Source of the DNA: Actinomycetes bacterium
Lineage (GTDB): Bacteria; Actinomycetota; Actinomycetes; Mycobacteriales; Mycobacteriaceae
Direction: 5' to 3'
DNA: 29,495 nucleotides
Assembly: GCA_023460175.1 (NCBI GenBank)
Contig: JAEWRC010000091.1
Location: 1-29,495 of the forward strand
This document shows, in pieces, positions 1 through 7,526 of this stretch. The position numbers and the translations under genes are program-made. The notes under the pieces are model-generated. The model saw nothing but the letters and a program-made list of their open reading frames with translations. It did not search any database and had not been told where the DNA came from. How positions within the stretch are numbered: position 1 is the stretch's first letter; each line of letters begins with the position of its first letter.

Positions 1-57
1 CGGTACGTCACCGGCGTGCAACTCAAGGTCGACGCCGGCGCCAGCCTGAAGTTCTGA
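1..57 (+). CDS. C-terminal end of a short-chain dehydrogenase/reductase (partial)
   Basis: Only the last 18 codons are in the window, ending at TGA 55-57. The tail reads YVTGVQLKVDAGASLKF. A YxTG followed by a V-D-G-G/A-type stretch at the extreme C-terminus is typical of classical NAD(P)-dependent short-chain dehydrogenases. The gene runs in the same direction as the next one, 13 bp downstream, so it probably belongs to the same oxidative operon. The catalytic part lies outside the window, so substrate and cofactor cannot be judged. Confidence 0.7.
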   Translation, partial: RYVTGVQLKVDAGASLKF

Positions 58-70
58 CGAGGACACGTCG

Positions 71-1075
71 ATGAGGTGGGGACTGCCCTGGCCGGGCGCC
101 GAACTGGCCGCCGAGGCCGAACGGGCCGGCGCGGAGGCGTTCTGCGCCGGCGAATTCGCCGACGCCAACGCCTACGTCACGGCCTCCGAGATGGCCCACG
201 CCACCACCGTGGCCCGTTCGGGGCCCGGCATCGCCTACGCCTTTGCGCGATCCCCGTTCGTGCACGCCGCCGCCATGCGGCAGTTGCACAAGGTCGCACC
301 GGGCCGCGTCTTCCTCGGACTCGGCGCCGGAACCGGGCGGATGAACCGGGACTGGTTCGGCGTGGACTCGTCGCACCCGGCGCCGCGGATGCGGGAGCTG
401 GTCACCTGCATCCGCGCCTTTCTCGAGGCCGAGGACGGCGAGCGGATCCGCTTCGACGGCGACTACTACTCGCTGGACGCGGCGGTGCGCGCCCCGGTGC
501 TGGGCCACATCGACGTGCCGATCCTGCTGGGTGCCTTCAACATCCACATGCTGCGCACGGCCGGGGCCGTCGCCGACGGGGTGCTGGGCCACGGCCTGTT
601 CACCGACCGTTGGTGGGACGAGGTCGTCGACCCGCAGCTGGCCCGCGGCGCGCAGCGGACCGGTCGCGACAGTGCCGACCTACTGCGGTGGGGTTGGGTC
701 ATCACCGCCGTCGACGACGAGAACCCCGAGCGTGCCGTCGAGGAAGCCAAGCGGCAGATCGGCTTCTACCTGACGGTCAAGACCTACGACGCGTTGGTCG
801 AATTGCACGGGTGGCAGGACCAGGTGGCGGCCATCCGCGCCGAGTTCGCCGCCGGGGACCCGCGCAACCTCGGCAACCATGTCAGCGACGAGATGCTGCG
901 GGCGATGGCGGTCTGCGGGGACCGCGCGCAGGCCCGGGAGATGTTGGCCGAGCGCACCCGCCTGCCCGACCTTGGATTCCTTTCACCACCAGGCTTTCTG
1001 GTGAGCCCACGGCGTCGGAGATTCTACGGCGCACAAACAGCCGAGCTATTCGGACAGATTGGAGCGGTGCAGTGA
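71..1075 (+). CDS. LLM-class F420-dependent oxidoreductase
   Basis: A 334-residue luciferase-like (TIM-barrel) oxidoreductase. The N-terminal pattern MRWGLPWPGAELAAEAERAG, followed by an F-A-D-A-N-A-Y strand and the block RVFLGLGAGTGRMNRDWFG (roughly residues 78-97), is characteristic of actinobacterial LLM proteins that use coenzyme F420. The length is normal for the family. The ATG at 71 is preceded by a weak GAGGA at 59-63. The stop overlaps the GTG of the next gene by four bases (GTGA), indicating translational coupling with the AveC-like protein. With a dehydrogenase upstream and an acyl-CoA synthetase downstream, a role in oxidising or reducing a lipid or steroid-like substrate is likely, but the substrate is not visible from sequence. 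F420 rather than FMN is inferred from the subfamily. Confidence 0.85.
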   Translation: MRWGLPWPGAELAAEAERAGAEAFCAGEFADANAYVTASEMAHATTVARSGPGIAYAFARSPFVHAAAMRQLHKVAPGRVFLGLGAGTGRMNRDWFGVDSSHPAPRMRELVTCIRAFLEAEDGERIRFDGDYYSLDAAVRAPVLGHIDVPILLGAFNIHMLRTAGAVADGVLGHGLFTDRWWDEVVDPQLARGAQRTGRDSADLLRWGWVITAVDDENPERAVEEAKRQIGFYLTVKTYDALVELHGWQDQVAAIRAEFAAGDPRNLGNHVSDEMLRAMAVCGDRAQAREMLAERTRLPDLGFLSPPGFLVSPRRRRFYGAQTAELFGQIGAVQ

Positions 1076-2097
1076 CCACAGAACAAACCACCAGACCCGA
1101 GTCGGAGAACTTCGACCGGCTCTGGACCGGCGCCAAGGATGCGCCGCCGATCGTCTGGCTGGCCCGCCTCGGCGCGGTGTTCGTGATCTTCCAGACGTAT
1201 GTGTATCTGCGGTGGGTCTTCTCCGACCGGTTCGCCCCGTCGCCGAACGGGCCCGATGAGATTCCCGGCTCGACGATGGCCTGGATCCGGTTCTGGGAGA
1301 TCGGCTGCCTGGTCCTCGGCGTGGTCCTGTTCTGGTGGATCATCCGAAAGATGCGCCGCGAGAAGCAGTTCCCCACCCTCGGCGTGTTCGTCTTCGCGTG
1401 GCTGCTGGCGGCCTGGCAGGACGTCGGCGTCAATGCGGTGCGGCCCGTGTTCGGCTACAACGGCGGCTTCTTCAACATGGGCACCTGGGGCGAGTTCATC
1501 CCAGGTTGGGTGGAGAAGGGCAACGAGAACCCGCAGCCCATCATCTACTTCCTGGCCAGCTACATCGTCCTGACACCGCTGGCGATCATGGGCATCGACA
1601 AGCTCATCGAGACGGTGCGCAAGCGCTTCCCGCGGATCAACAAGGCCGGCGTGATCGTGTTCATGGTCGCGCTGTTCACGTTCCTGTGCATCACCCTGGA
1701 GCAGTTCTTCCACCGGATCGGCGCGTGGCACTACCTGCGGGTCAACGACGACTGGTCGATCTTCACCGGCACCATGCATCAGTTCCCGTTGTACGAAGGG
1801 GTGTTCTTCGGCGGGGTGGTGACGGTGCTGTCCATCGGCATCTACTGCTTCCGCGACAACGACGGCATGATGATCACCGACAAGGGCATCGAGCAGATCC
1901 GCAGCACGCGCTGGCTGCCGGTGATCCGGATCCTGGCGCTGACCGCGGTGTTCAACCTGATCATGATGGTGTTCATGCTGGGCTTCAACTTCATCAACCA
2001 GCACGCCAATGTCCAACCCGCCGAGGATGTCCCGAGCTACGTGCACCACGGGATGTGCGGCATCGACCCGAACCCGCCGTGCCCGGTGCAGCCGTGA
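1072..2097 (+). CDS. Spirocyclase AveC-like integral membrane protein
   Basis: A 341-residue polytopic membrane protein starting at GTG 1072, chosen because of the GGAG at 1061-1064 and the four-base GTGA overlap with the upstream stop. About seven hydrophobic segments are visible, e.g. around residues 28-48, 80-98, 107-120, 160-178, 195-212, 238-255 and 282-305. Conserved aromatic and His/Asp-rich loops (such as the IGAWHYL and TMHQFPLYEG stretches) fit the AveC-like family named after the avermectin spiroketal protein AveC. Actinobacteria carry many paralogues next to P450s, F420 enzymes and acyl-CoA ligases, as here. The reaction in mycobacteria is unknown; AveC itself acts on spiroketal formation and dehydration in polyketide biosynthesis, and this does not show that the present protein makes spiroketals. 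Confidence 0.75.
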   Translation: MTTEQTTRPESENFDRLWTGAKDAPPIVWLARLGAVFVIFQTYVYLRWVFSDRFAPSPNGPDEIPGSTMAWIRFWEIGCLVLGVVLFWWIIRKMRREKQFPTLGVFVFAWLLAAWQDVGVNAVRPVFGYNGGFFNMGTWGEFIPGWVEKGNENPQPIIYFLASYIVLTPLAIMGIDKLIETVRKRFPRINKAGVIVFMVALFTFLCITLEQFFHRIGAWHYLRVNDDWSIFTGTMHQFPLYEGVFFGGVVTVLSIGIYCFRDNDGMMITDKGIEQIRSTRWLPVIRILALTAVFNLIMMVFMLGFNFINQHANVQPAEDVPSYVHHGMCGIDPNPPCPVQP

Positions 2098-2117
2098 CCG
2101 ACGCACCGACGCGCTAG
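2094..2117 (+). other. Tiny overlapping reading frame before the acyl-CoA synthetase
   Basis: GTG 2094 overlaps the AveC-like stop (GTGA) and encodes only MTDAPTR before TAG 2115-2117, two bases ahead of the acyl-CoA synthetase ATG. It may be a ribosome relay, or a sign that the true start of the ligase was shifted by a small insertion or deletion. Confidence 0.35.
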
Positions 2118-2119
2118 CG

Positions 2120-3658
2120 ATGCAGATTCGTCAGTGGGTCGACTCCGAGCGGCCGGCGGTGATCCTGCATCCCGCCGGCCACCGGATCAGCTTCGCCGAA
2201 CTCGAGGCGCGGGCCAATCGCCTGGCCCACCACTTCCGGGCGGCGGGTCTGCGCGAAGGGGACACCGTCGCGGTGCTCATGGAGAACAACGAGCACATGC
2301 ACGCGGTGATGTGGGCGGCCCGTCGCTGCGGGCTGTACTACACCACCGTCAACACCGCCCTGACGGCCGCCGAGGTCGCCTACATCTTGGTCAACAGCGC
2401 CGCCAAGGGCATCGTCTCCGCGCGGGCCCAGCGTGCGGTCTGCACCGAGTTGGCGACCTACCTACCGGACGGGCTGCCGGGCTTGCGCCTGCTGGCCGAC
2501 GACGACCTCGACGGTTGGCAGCGCTATCCGGACTGCGTGGCGCACCAACCGGACACGCCGATCGCCGACGAGTCCGAGGGCGATCTGCTGCAGTACTCGT
2601 CGGGAACGACGGGCCGGCCCAAGGGGATTCGCCGTGAGCTGCCCCACTGCTCGCCCGAGGCCGCCGGCATCATGCTCAGCCCGCTGCTCAACGCCGCCGG
2701 CATCGACGGCGAGGCGGTGTACCTGAGCCCGGCGCCGCTGTATCACACCGCGCCGTCGTACTGGTCGATGTCGGTGCAGGCGCTGGGCGGTACCGCGGTG
2801 GTGCTGGAACGTTTCGACGCCGAGGACGCCCTGGCCGCCATCGAGCGCTACCGGATCACCCACGGCCAGTTCGTCCCGACCATGTTCGTCCGGATGCTCA
2901 AGCTGGACCCGGCGGTGCGGGACCGCTACGACGTGTCCAGCCTCCGGCGGGTGGTGCATGCCGCCGCGCCGTGCCCCACCGAGATCAAGCGCCAGATGAT
3001 CCAGTGGTGGGGTCCCATCGTCGACGAGTTCTACGGTTCCTCGGAAGGCGTTGGGGCGTCGTTCATCCGGGCCGAGGAGTGGCTGTCCCACCCGGGTTCG
3101 GTCGGTCGTCCGTTGGGCGGCCGGGTGCACATCCTCGGCGAGGACGGTACCGAGTTGGCGCCCGGACAACCCGGCGAGATCTATTTCGAGGGGGCGGGCC
3201 GGTTCAGCTACCTCGGCGACGAGGCCAAGACGGCCGCCGCGCACAACGCCGACGGCTGGGTCAGCGTCGGCGACATCGGCTATCTGGACGACGACGGGTA
3301 TCTGTACCTGACCGACCGCCGGCACCACATGATCATCTCCGGTGGCGTCAACATCTATCCGCAGGAGGCCGAGGACCTGCTGATCAGCCATCCCGCGGTG
3401 CTCGACGCGGCGGTGTTCGGCATCCCCGATCCGGCCATGGGACAGTCGGTGAAAGCCGTTGTGCAGCCGGTGGACCCGGAGTCGGCGACCGACGAGTTCG
3501 CGGCCGAACTCGCCGCGTGGTTGCGGGACCGGTTGGCGCACTACAAGTGCCCGCGCTCCATCTCCTTCACCGCACGGCTGCCCCGCACCGAGTCCGGGAA
3601 GCTGATGAAGGCCGGTCTGGTCGAGCAGTACGGCGACGAATTGGTGCCGCAGCGGTAG
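2120..3658 (+). CDS. Acyl-CoA synthetase (FadD-type AMP-binding enzyme)
   Basis: A 512-residue ANL-superfamily ligase that activates a carboxylic acid to its adenylate and then to the CoA thioester. Motifs seen: the P-loop LQYSSGTTGRPKG (about residues 156-168), the A5 motif FYGSSEG (about 305-311), the A7/A8 block YLTDRRHHMIISGGVNIYP (about 396-414) and a C-terminal PRTESGKLMK with the catalytic Lys. Length and domain order are complete. The ATG at 2120 has no convincing ribosome-binding site. Instead a seven-codon reading frame GTG 2094 to TAG 2117 overlaps the upstream stop and ends two bases before this ATG. Genes upstream run in the same direction, so this is probably the last gene of the operon. 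Substrate class is unknown; lipid or sterol side-chain acids are a reasonable guess. Confidence 0.88.
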   Translation: MQIRQWVDSERPAVILHPAGHRISFAELEARANRLAHHFRAAGLREGDTVAVLMENNEHMHAVMWAARRCGLYYTTVNTALTAAEVAYILVNSAAKGIVSARAQRAVCTELATYLPDGLPGLRLLADDDLDGWQRYPDCVAHQPDTPIADESEGDLLQYSSGTTGRPKGIRRELPHCSPEAAGIMLSPLLNAAGIDGEAVYLSPAPLYHTAPSYWSMSVQALGGTAVVLERFDAEDALAAIERYRITHGQFVPTMFVRMLKLDPAVRDRYDVSSLRRVVHAAAPCPTEIKRQMIQWWGPIVDEFYGSSEGVGASFIRAEEWLSHPGSVGRPLGGRVHILGEDGTELAPGQPGEIYFEGAGRFSYLGDEAKTAAAHNADGWVSVGDIGYLDDDGYLYLTDRRHHMIISGGVNIYPQEAEDLLISHPAVLDAAVFGIPDPAMGQSVKAVVQPVDPESATDEFAAELAAWLRDRLAHYKCPRSISFTARLPRTESGKLMKAGLVEQYGDELVPQR

Positions 3659-3668
3659 GGCCCGCTCC

Positions 3669-4319
3669 TCAGTCCGGGTCCGGGGCGCGTCGGCGGGCGA
3701 TGCCGACCGCCCCGTCGCCGGTGAGCAGCCACAGCGTGGTGAGGCTGTCGACGAGTTCCTCGTGGGTGACGCGCGCGCGGCCGTCGATGTAGGCCAGCAC
3801 GGCGTCGGCGGTGCCGCCGATCAGGAAGGCCGGGGCCACCTGCGCCAACGGATCGGATTCGAGGCGGACGTCGTGCACCGTGCGCGCGTGCCCCACCAGC
3901 ACCGCCGTGAGTCCACGGATCACCCGGGCCCGATGCAGATGCTGGGCCGCCGATCCCACCGCGACCCCGCCGAGCAGCACCTGGGCGCGGCGGGGGTCGT
4001 CGGTGAGCGTGCGCACCACGGCCGCGGCGGTGGCCCGGGCCTGCTGTTCCACCGGGGCCTCGCCGGTCTGTGCCAGGGCGGCCAGCGCGGCCGCCTGGAC
4101 GCCCTCGGCGATGTCGTCGATGGCCGCGGCCGCCACGGCGTCGAGATCGGTGAAGCTCTCGTAGAAGTAGCGCTTGTTCAGACCGGCGGCCGCGCAGAGC
4201 TTTTCGACGGTCACCGGCCGCCACTGGCCGTCGGTCATCAGGTCGACGGCGGAGTCGATCAGGCGGGCCCGGCGCTCGGCGCGACGGGCCGCCGCGGGTT
4301 GGCCGCGGTAGTTGCGCAC
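3669..4319 (-). CDS. TetR-family transcriptional regulator
   Basis: A TetR repressor with its N-terminal helix-turn-helix in the stretch VTVEKLCAAAGLNKRYFYES followed by a poorly conserved helical ligand domain. The start is uncertain. GTG at 4319 gives 216 residues beginning VRNYRGQPAAARRAERRARL, a form familiar for mycobacterial TetR proteins. TTG at 4343 has the better ribosome site (AAGGA) and TTG at 4358 is the longest option. It is divergent from the P450 gene, and the intervening DNA holds two near-identical 18-bp palindromes, the natural operators. The arrangement matches Rv3058c next to cyp136 (Rv3059) in M. tuberculosis as I recall it. It converges tail to tail with the acyl-CoA synthetase with a 10-bp gap. 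Confidence 0.88.
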   Translation of the reverse strand: MRNYRGQPAAARRAERRARLIDSAVDLMTDGQWRPVTVEKLCAAAGLNKRYFYESFTDLDAVAAAAIDDIAEGVQAAALAALAQTGEAPVEQQARATAAAVVRTLTDDPRRAQVLLGGVAVGSAAQHLHRARVIRGLTAVLVGHARTVHDVRLESDPLAQVAPAFLIGGTADAVLAYIDGRARVTHEELVDSLTTLWLLTGDGAVGIARRRAPDPD

Positions 4320-4372
4320 CGCCGCCGTGTCATTCCCCGACAAGTCATTCCTTGACAACCGTCACACCCATC

Positions 4373-4390
4373 TGGCACCGTTTTGTACCA
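4373..4390. promoter_or_regulatory. TetR operator candidate, copy 1
   Basis: An 18-bp imperfect palindrome, TGGCAC-N6-GTACCA, in the divergent gap between the TetR and P450 genes. The half-sites are identical to those of copy 2, which starts exactly 24 bp downstream, while the six central bases differ (CGTTTT versus TGAAAT). Conserved arms with a free spacer indicate a protein-binding site. Confidence 0.75.
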
Positions 4391-4396
4391 ACCATC

Positions 4397-4414
4397 TGGC
4401 ACTGAAATGTACCA
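4397..4414. promoter_or_regulatory. TetR operator candidate, copy 2
   Basis: Second 18-bp copy, TGGCAC-N6-GTACCA, 28 bp before the P450 start codon. A bound repressor here would block transcription of the P450 gene. Both copies are flanked on the left by CATC, so the repeat includes four more bases. Confidence 0.75.
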
Positions 4415-4441
4415 GACTCGCGCGACTCGCAGGAGGCCCGC

Positions 4442-5878
4442 ATGACCGCGCTACTGCCGCCGGTGAACGCCACGGCCAAGCACCGACTGCAATCCGCCGC
4501 GGCCGCGCTGACCGCTCGCTATCCCAGCCACGAGCGTCCGCTGGCGACACCGCCGCCGGGATCGGGGCTCGCGCCCGTGCTCGGCACCTACGGGTTCCCG
4601 GTGCTCGGTCACGTCCTGAGCACGCTGGCCGACCCGCTGCAGTTCGCCCGCGAGCGCTATCGGCGCTACGGGCCGGTCTGGTGGGCCGGCGGGGTCGGGT
4701 TCCGGGTGGTCTCCCTGATGGGGCCCGACGCCCTCGAGACCGCATGGATCAACAAGGACAAGGCGTTCTCCAGCACCAAGGGTTGGGCGCCGGTCATCGG
4801 ACCGTTCTTCCACCGCGGCATCATGTTGCTCGACTTCGACGAGCACCGCGACCACCGCCGCATCATGCAGCAGGCCTTCACCCGCGGCGCCCTGGACGGC
4901 TACCTGGACCTGATGCGGCCCGGCATCGCCCGGACCGTCACGAGTTGGCCCAGCGCGCAACGATTTCCGTTCTACACCTCGGTGAAGCGGCTGCTGCTCG
5001 ACCAGTCCGCCGAGGTGTTCGTGGGGGCCCGGATCGGTGCGGAGTCGGAGCGCCTGGCGGCAGACTTCCACGCCACCGTCTGCGGCGGGCAGGCCATCGT
5101 CCGCGCCGACGTCCCCGGCGGGGCCTGGGCCCGCGGACTGCGGGCGCGCGAACGCCTGGAACGCTACTTCGCCGACCAGTTGCCCGACCGGCGCGCCGGC
5201 GACGGCACCGACCTGTTCTCGATGCTGTGCCGCAGCCGAGACGAGGACGGCGAGCGCTTCATCGACGCGGACATCGTCAACCACATGATCTTCCTGCTGA
5301 TGGCGGCGCACGACACCAGCGCCATCGCCATTTCCATGCTGGTCTACGAGTTGGGGCGAAACCCGCAGTGGCAGAACGTGCTGCGGGACGAGGTCCTCGA
5401 CAACGCCGACGACGAGATCGACATCGACGCGCTGTCGCGCTACCCCGTCCTCGATACGGCAGTCAAGGAGATCCTGCGGATGTACGCCCCGGCCGGTACG
5501 CTATTCCGGCAGGCCATCAAGGACACCGAGGTGGTCGGCCACTACATCCCGCGCAACACACAGGTCGCCATCAACGTCTACGGCTCCATGCGCCTGGCCG
5601 ACTGGTGGCCGAATCCGGACCGGTTCGATCCCGGCCGGTTCCTGGCCGGCGCCGACGCGAGCGCGGTGCATCGCTACGCCTTCGCGCCGTTCGGCGGCGG
5701 GGTGCACAAGTGCATCGGGCAGCACTTCGCCGACATGAACGTCAAGATGATCATGCACCAGCTGCTCCGGCACTACGAGTGGAGCGTGCCCGACAGCTAC
5801 CGGATCCAGCTCACCTGGGGGACCGGGCCCACCCCGGCCGACGGTCTGCCGATCACGCTGCGCCGCCGCCGGGTTTAG
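4442..5878 (+). CDS. cyp136: Cytochrome P450, CYP136-like
   Basis: A complete 478-residue P450 monooxygenase with a strong ribosome-binding site, AGGAGG at 4431-4436. Motifs: I-helix oxygen-binding AAHDTS (288-293), K-helix ExxR (E343 to R346, EILR), and haem loop FAPFGGGVHKCIG with the haem-ligating Cys424. The block GWAPVIGPFFHRGIMLLDF (115-133) and the haem loop strongly resemble mycobacterial CYP136 as I remember it, and the divergent TetR neighbour supports the same identity. It has no membrane anchor, as usual for bacterial P450s. It would accept electrons from a ferredoxin not encoded here. The substrate of CYP136 is not known to me. The twin operators make repression by the adjacent TetR likely. 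Confidence 0.92.
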   Translation: MTALLPPVNATAKHRLQSAAAALTARYPSHERPLATPPPGSGLAPVLGTYGFPVLGHVLSTLADPLQFARERYRRYGPVWWAGGVGFRVVSLMGPDALETAWINKDKAFSSTKGWAPVIGPFFHRGIMLLDFDEHRDHRRIMQQAFTRGALDGYLDLMRPGIARTVTSWPSAQRFPFYTSVKRLLLDQSAEVFVGARIGAESERLAADFHATVCGGQAIVRADVPGGAWARGLRARERLERYFADQLPDRRAGDGTDLFSMLCRSRDEDGERFIDADIVNHMIFLLMAAHDTSAIAISMLVYELGRNPQWQNVLRDEVLDNADDEIDIDALSRYPVLDTAVKEILRMYAPAGTLFRQAIKDTEVVGHYIPRNTQVAINVYGSMRLADWWPNPDRFDPGRFLAGADASAVHRYAFAPFGGGVHKCIGQHFADMNVKMIMHQLLRHYEWSVPDSYRIQLTWGTGPTPADGLPITLRRRRV

Positions 5879-5907
5879 AGTCCCGCGTTCCCGGACATAC
5901 GCCGACC

Positions 5908-7509
5908 ATGCCAACGACGAGGTTGCGGTGGGTCGGCGCGGTCGTCGCGGCTCTGGCCCTGGGTGCAGCAGGGTGCGGATCGCCGCCGGATACCGACGAA
6001 GAATCATCGCCAAACTCGCTGAAACCGGCCGAATTCGAACAGCTCGGGACCGTCGACCAGCGCTACCAGTCCTACAACGTCGAGATGCTCGAGGTGACCG
6101 GCGGCGCCTTCTGGAAGCCCTACGGCGCGACCACCGAGGCCTCGCCGGCCCCGACATCGGCCTACACGCCCGAGGGCATGGACCCGAACATCTACCAGTA
6201 CCGCCCGCCCCTGGACCTCGGCAACCCTCGGCTGCGCACCCTGGCCGCTGCGCTCGGTCCGGCCTACGTCCGGGTCAGCGGCACCTGGGCCAACACCACC
6301 TACTTCGCCGACGAGGACCAGACCCCCGAGCAGCCGCCCGAGGGTTTCGACGGGGTGCTGACCCGCGACCAGTGGCGCGGTGTGGTCGACTTCGCCGACG
6401 CGGTCGACGCCGACATCCTGACCTCGTTCGCCGTCAGCCCGGGCACTCGCGACGCCGACGGCACCTGGACTCCGGAGCTGGCCCAACGCTGGTTGGACTA
6501 CACCCGGTCGGTCGGCGGGCGGATCGCCGCGGCCGAGTTCATGAACGAACCGAACGCGGCGGCCATGGGCGGGGCCCCGGCCGGCTACGACGCCGAGGCC
6601 TACGGACGAGACTTCGACGCTTTTCAGGAGTTCGCCGCCCGCAGCGCGCCCGACATGACGGTGGTGGGCCCCAGTTCGGTGGGGGAGACCCCCGCCCCGT
6701 GGGGCATGACCTACGGCGTCAGAGGCACCATTCCCACCGATGAGCTGCTGGCCGCCGCCGGCCCCGGCCTCGACGTGTTCTCCTACCACCACTACGGGGC
6801 CGCATCGCAACGCTGCGCCGAACAGGGCATGGCGCAGACCACCCCCGAGGAGGCGCTCAGCGAGGATTGGCTGGGCCGCACCAGCCAGACCCGCGAGTTC
6901 TACGGGAGCCTGCGCGATCGGCACGCGCCGGACGCACCGCTGTGGAACACCGAGACCGCGGAGACGGCGTGCGGCGGGAACCCTTGGGCCGCAACGTTCC
7001 TGGACAGCTTCCGGTACCTGGATCAACTCGGCCGGCTGGCCACGGAGGGGGTGCAGGTGGTCGCGCACAACACCCTGGTCGCCAGCGACTACGGGCTGCT
7101 GGACGACACCGACTTCACGCCCAAGCCCAACTATTGGGCGGCGCTGCTGTGGCAGCGGCTGATGGGACCGACGGTGCTGGACGCCGGGCTGCCGATCGAA
7201 CAGGGCCTGCACCTCTACGCCCACTGCCATCCCGACGGGGCCGGCGCGGTGACCCTGCTGGCGATCAACAACGACCGCGCGGCCGCGTCGACGCTGGACC
7301 TGCCGGTGGGTGGGGAGCGCTACACGCTGGCCGCGGACCCGCTCGACTCCCCGACGGTGAACCTGAACGGCCAACCGCTGGCGCTCGGACCCGACGACAC
7401 CCTGCCCGAGCTGACCGGCGCCCCCATCGAGGCCGGTGAGCTGACGCTGGATCCGGCCACGATCACCTTCGTGACCCTCCCGAGCGCCGGCAACGCGTCC
7501 TGCGGCTGA
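5908..7509 (+). CDS. Exported GH79 (heparanase-like) glycoside hydrolase lipoprotein
   Basis: A 533-residue protein with a lipoprotein signal: hydrophobic run then lipobox LGAAGC, lipidated Cys23. The catalytic signature is that of glycoside hydrolase clan A family 79. The acid/base Glu214 lies in EFMNEPN, and the nucleophile is probably Glu349 in LWNTETAETACGG, comparable to WLGETSSAYGGG of heparanase. After it, D-Q-L-G, then VVAHNTLVASDYGLLD and a KPNYWAALLWQRLMG stretch also follow the heparanase C-lobe order. Family members cleave glucuronic-acid linkages in proteoglycans, plant arabinogalactans or polysaccharides; the substrate here is unknown. It follows the P450 by 29 bp with only a weak ribosome site, and precedes the M20 amidohydrolase by 17 bp, so the two lipoproteins are probably co-transcribed. 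Confidence 0.85.
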   Translation: MPTTRLRWVGAVVAALALGAAGCGSPPDTDEESSPNSLKPAEFEQLGTVDQRYQSYNVEMLEVTGGAFWKPYGATTEASPAPTSAYTPEGMDPNIYQYRPPLDLGNPRLRTLAAALGPAYVRVSGTWANTTYFADEDQTPEQPPEGFDGVLTRDQWRGVVDFADAVDADILTSFAVSPGTRDADGTWTPELAQRWLDYTRSVGGRIAAAEFMNEPNAAAMGGAPAGYDAEAYGRDFDAFQEFAARSAPDMTVVGPSSVGETPAPWGMTYGVRGTIPTDELLAAAGPGLDVFSYHHYGAASQRCAEQGMAQTTPEEALSEDWLGRTSQTREFYGSLRDRHAPDAPLWNTETAETACGGNPWAATFLDSFRYLDQLGRLATEGVQVVAHNTLVASDYGLLDDTDFTPKPNYWAALLWQRLMGPTVLDAGLPIEQGLHLYAHCHPDGAGAVTLLAINNDRAAASTLDLPVGGERYTLAADPLDSPTVNLNGQPLALGPDDTLPELTGAPIEAGELTLDPATITFVTLPSAGNASCG

Positions 7510-7526
7510 TCAGGAGAGGAACCGAG

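Noticed and set aside
1024..2106. 360-codon minus-strand open frame opposite the AveC-like gene
   Set aside because: His/Asp/Arg-rich antisense shadow; the plus-strand frame has clear membrane segments and a coupled start.
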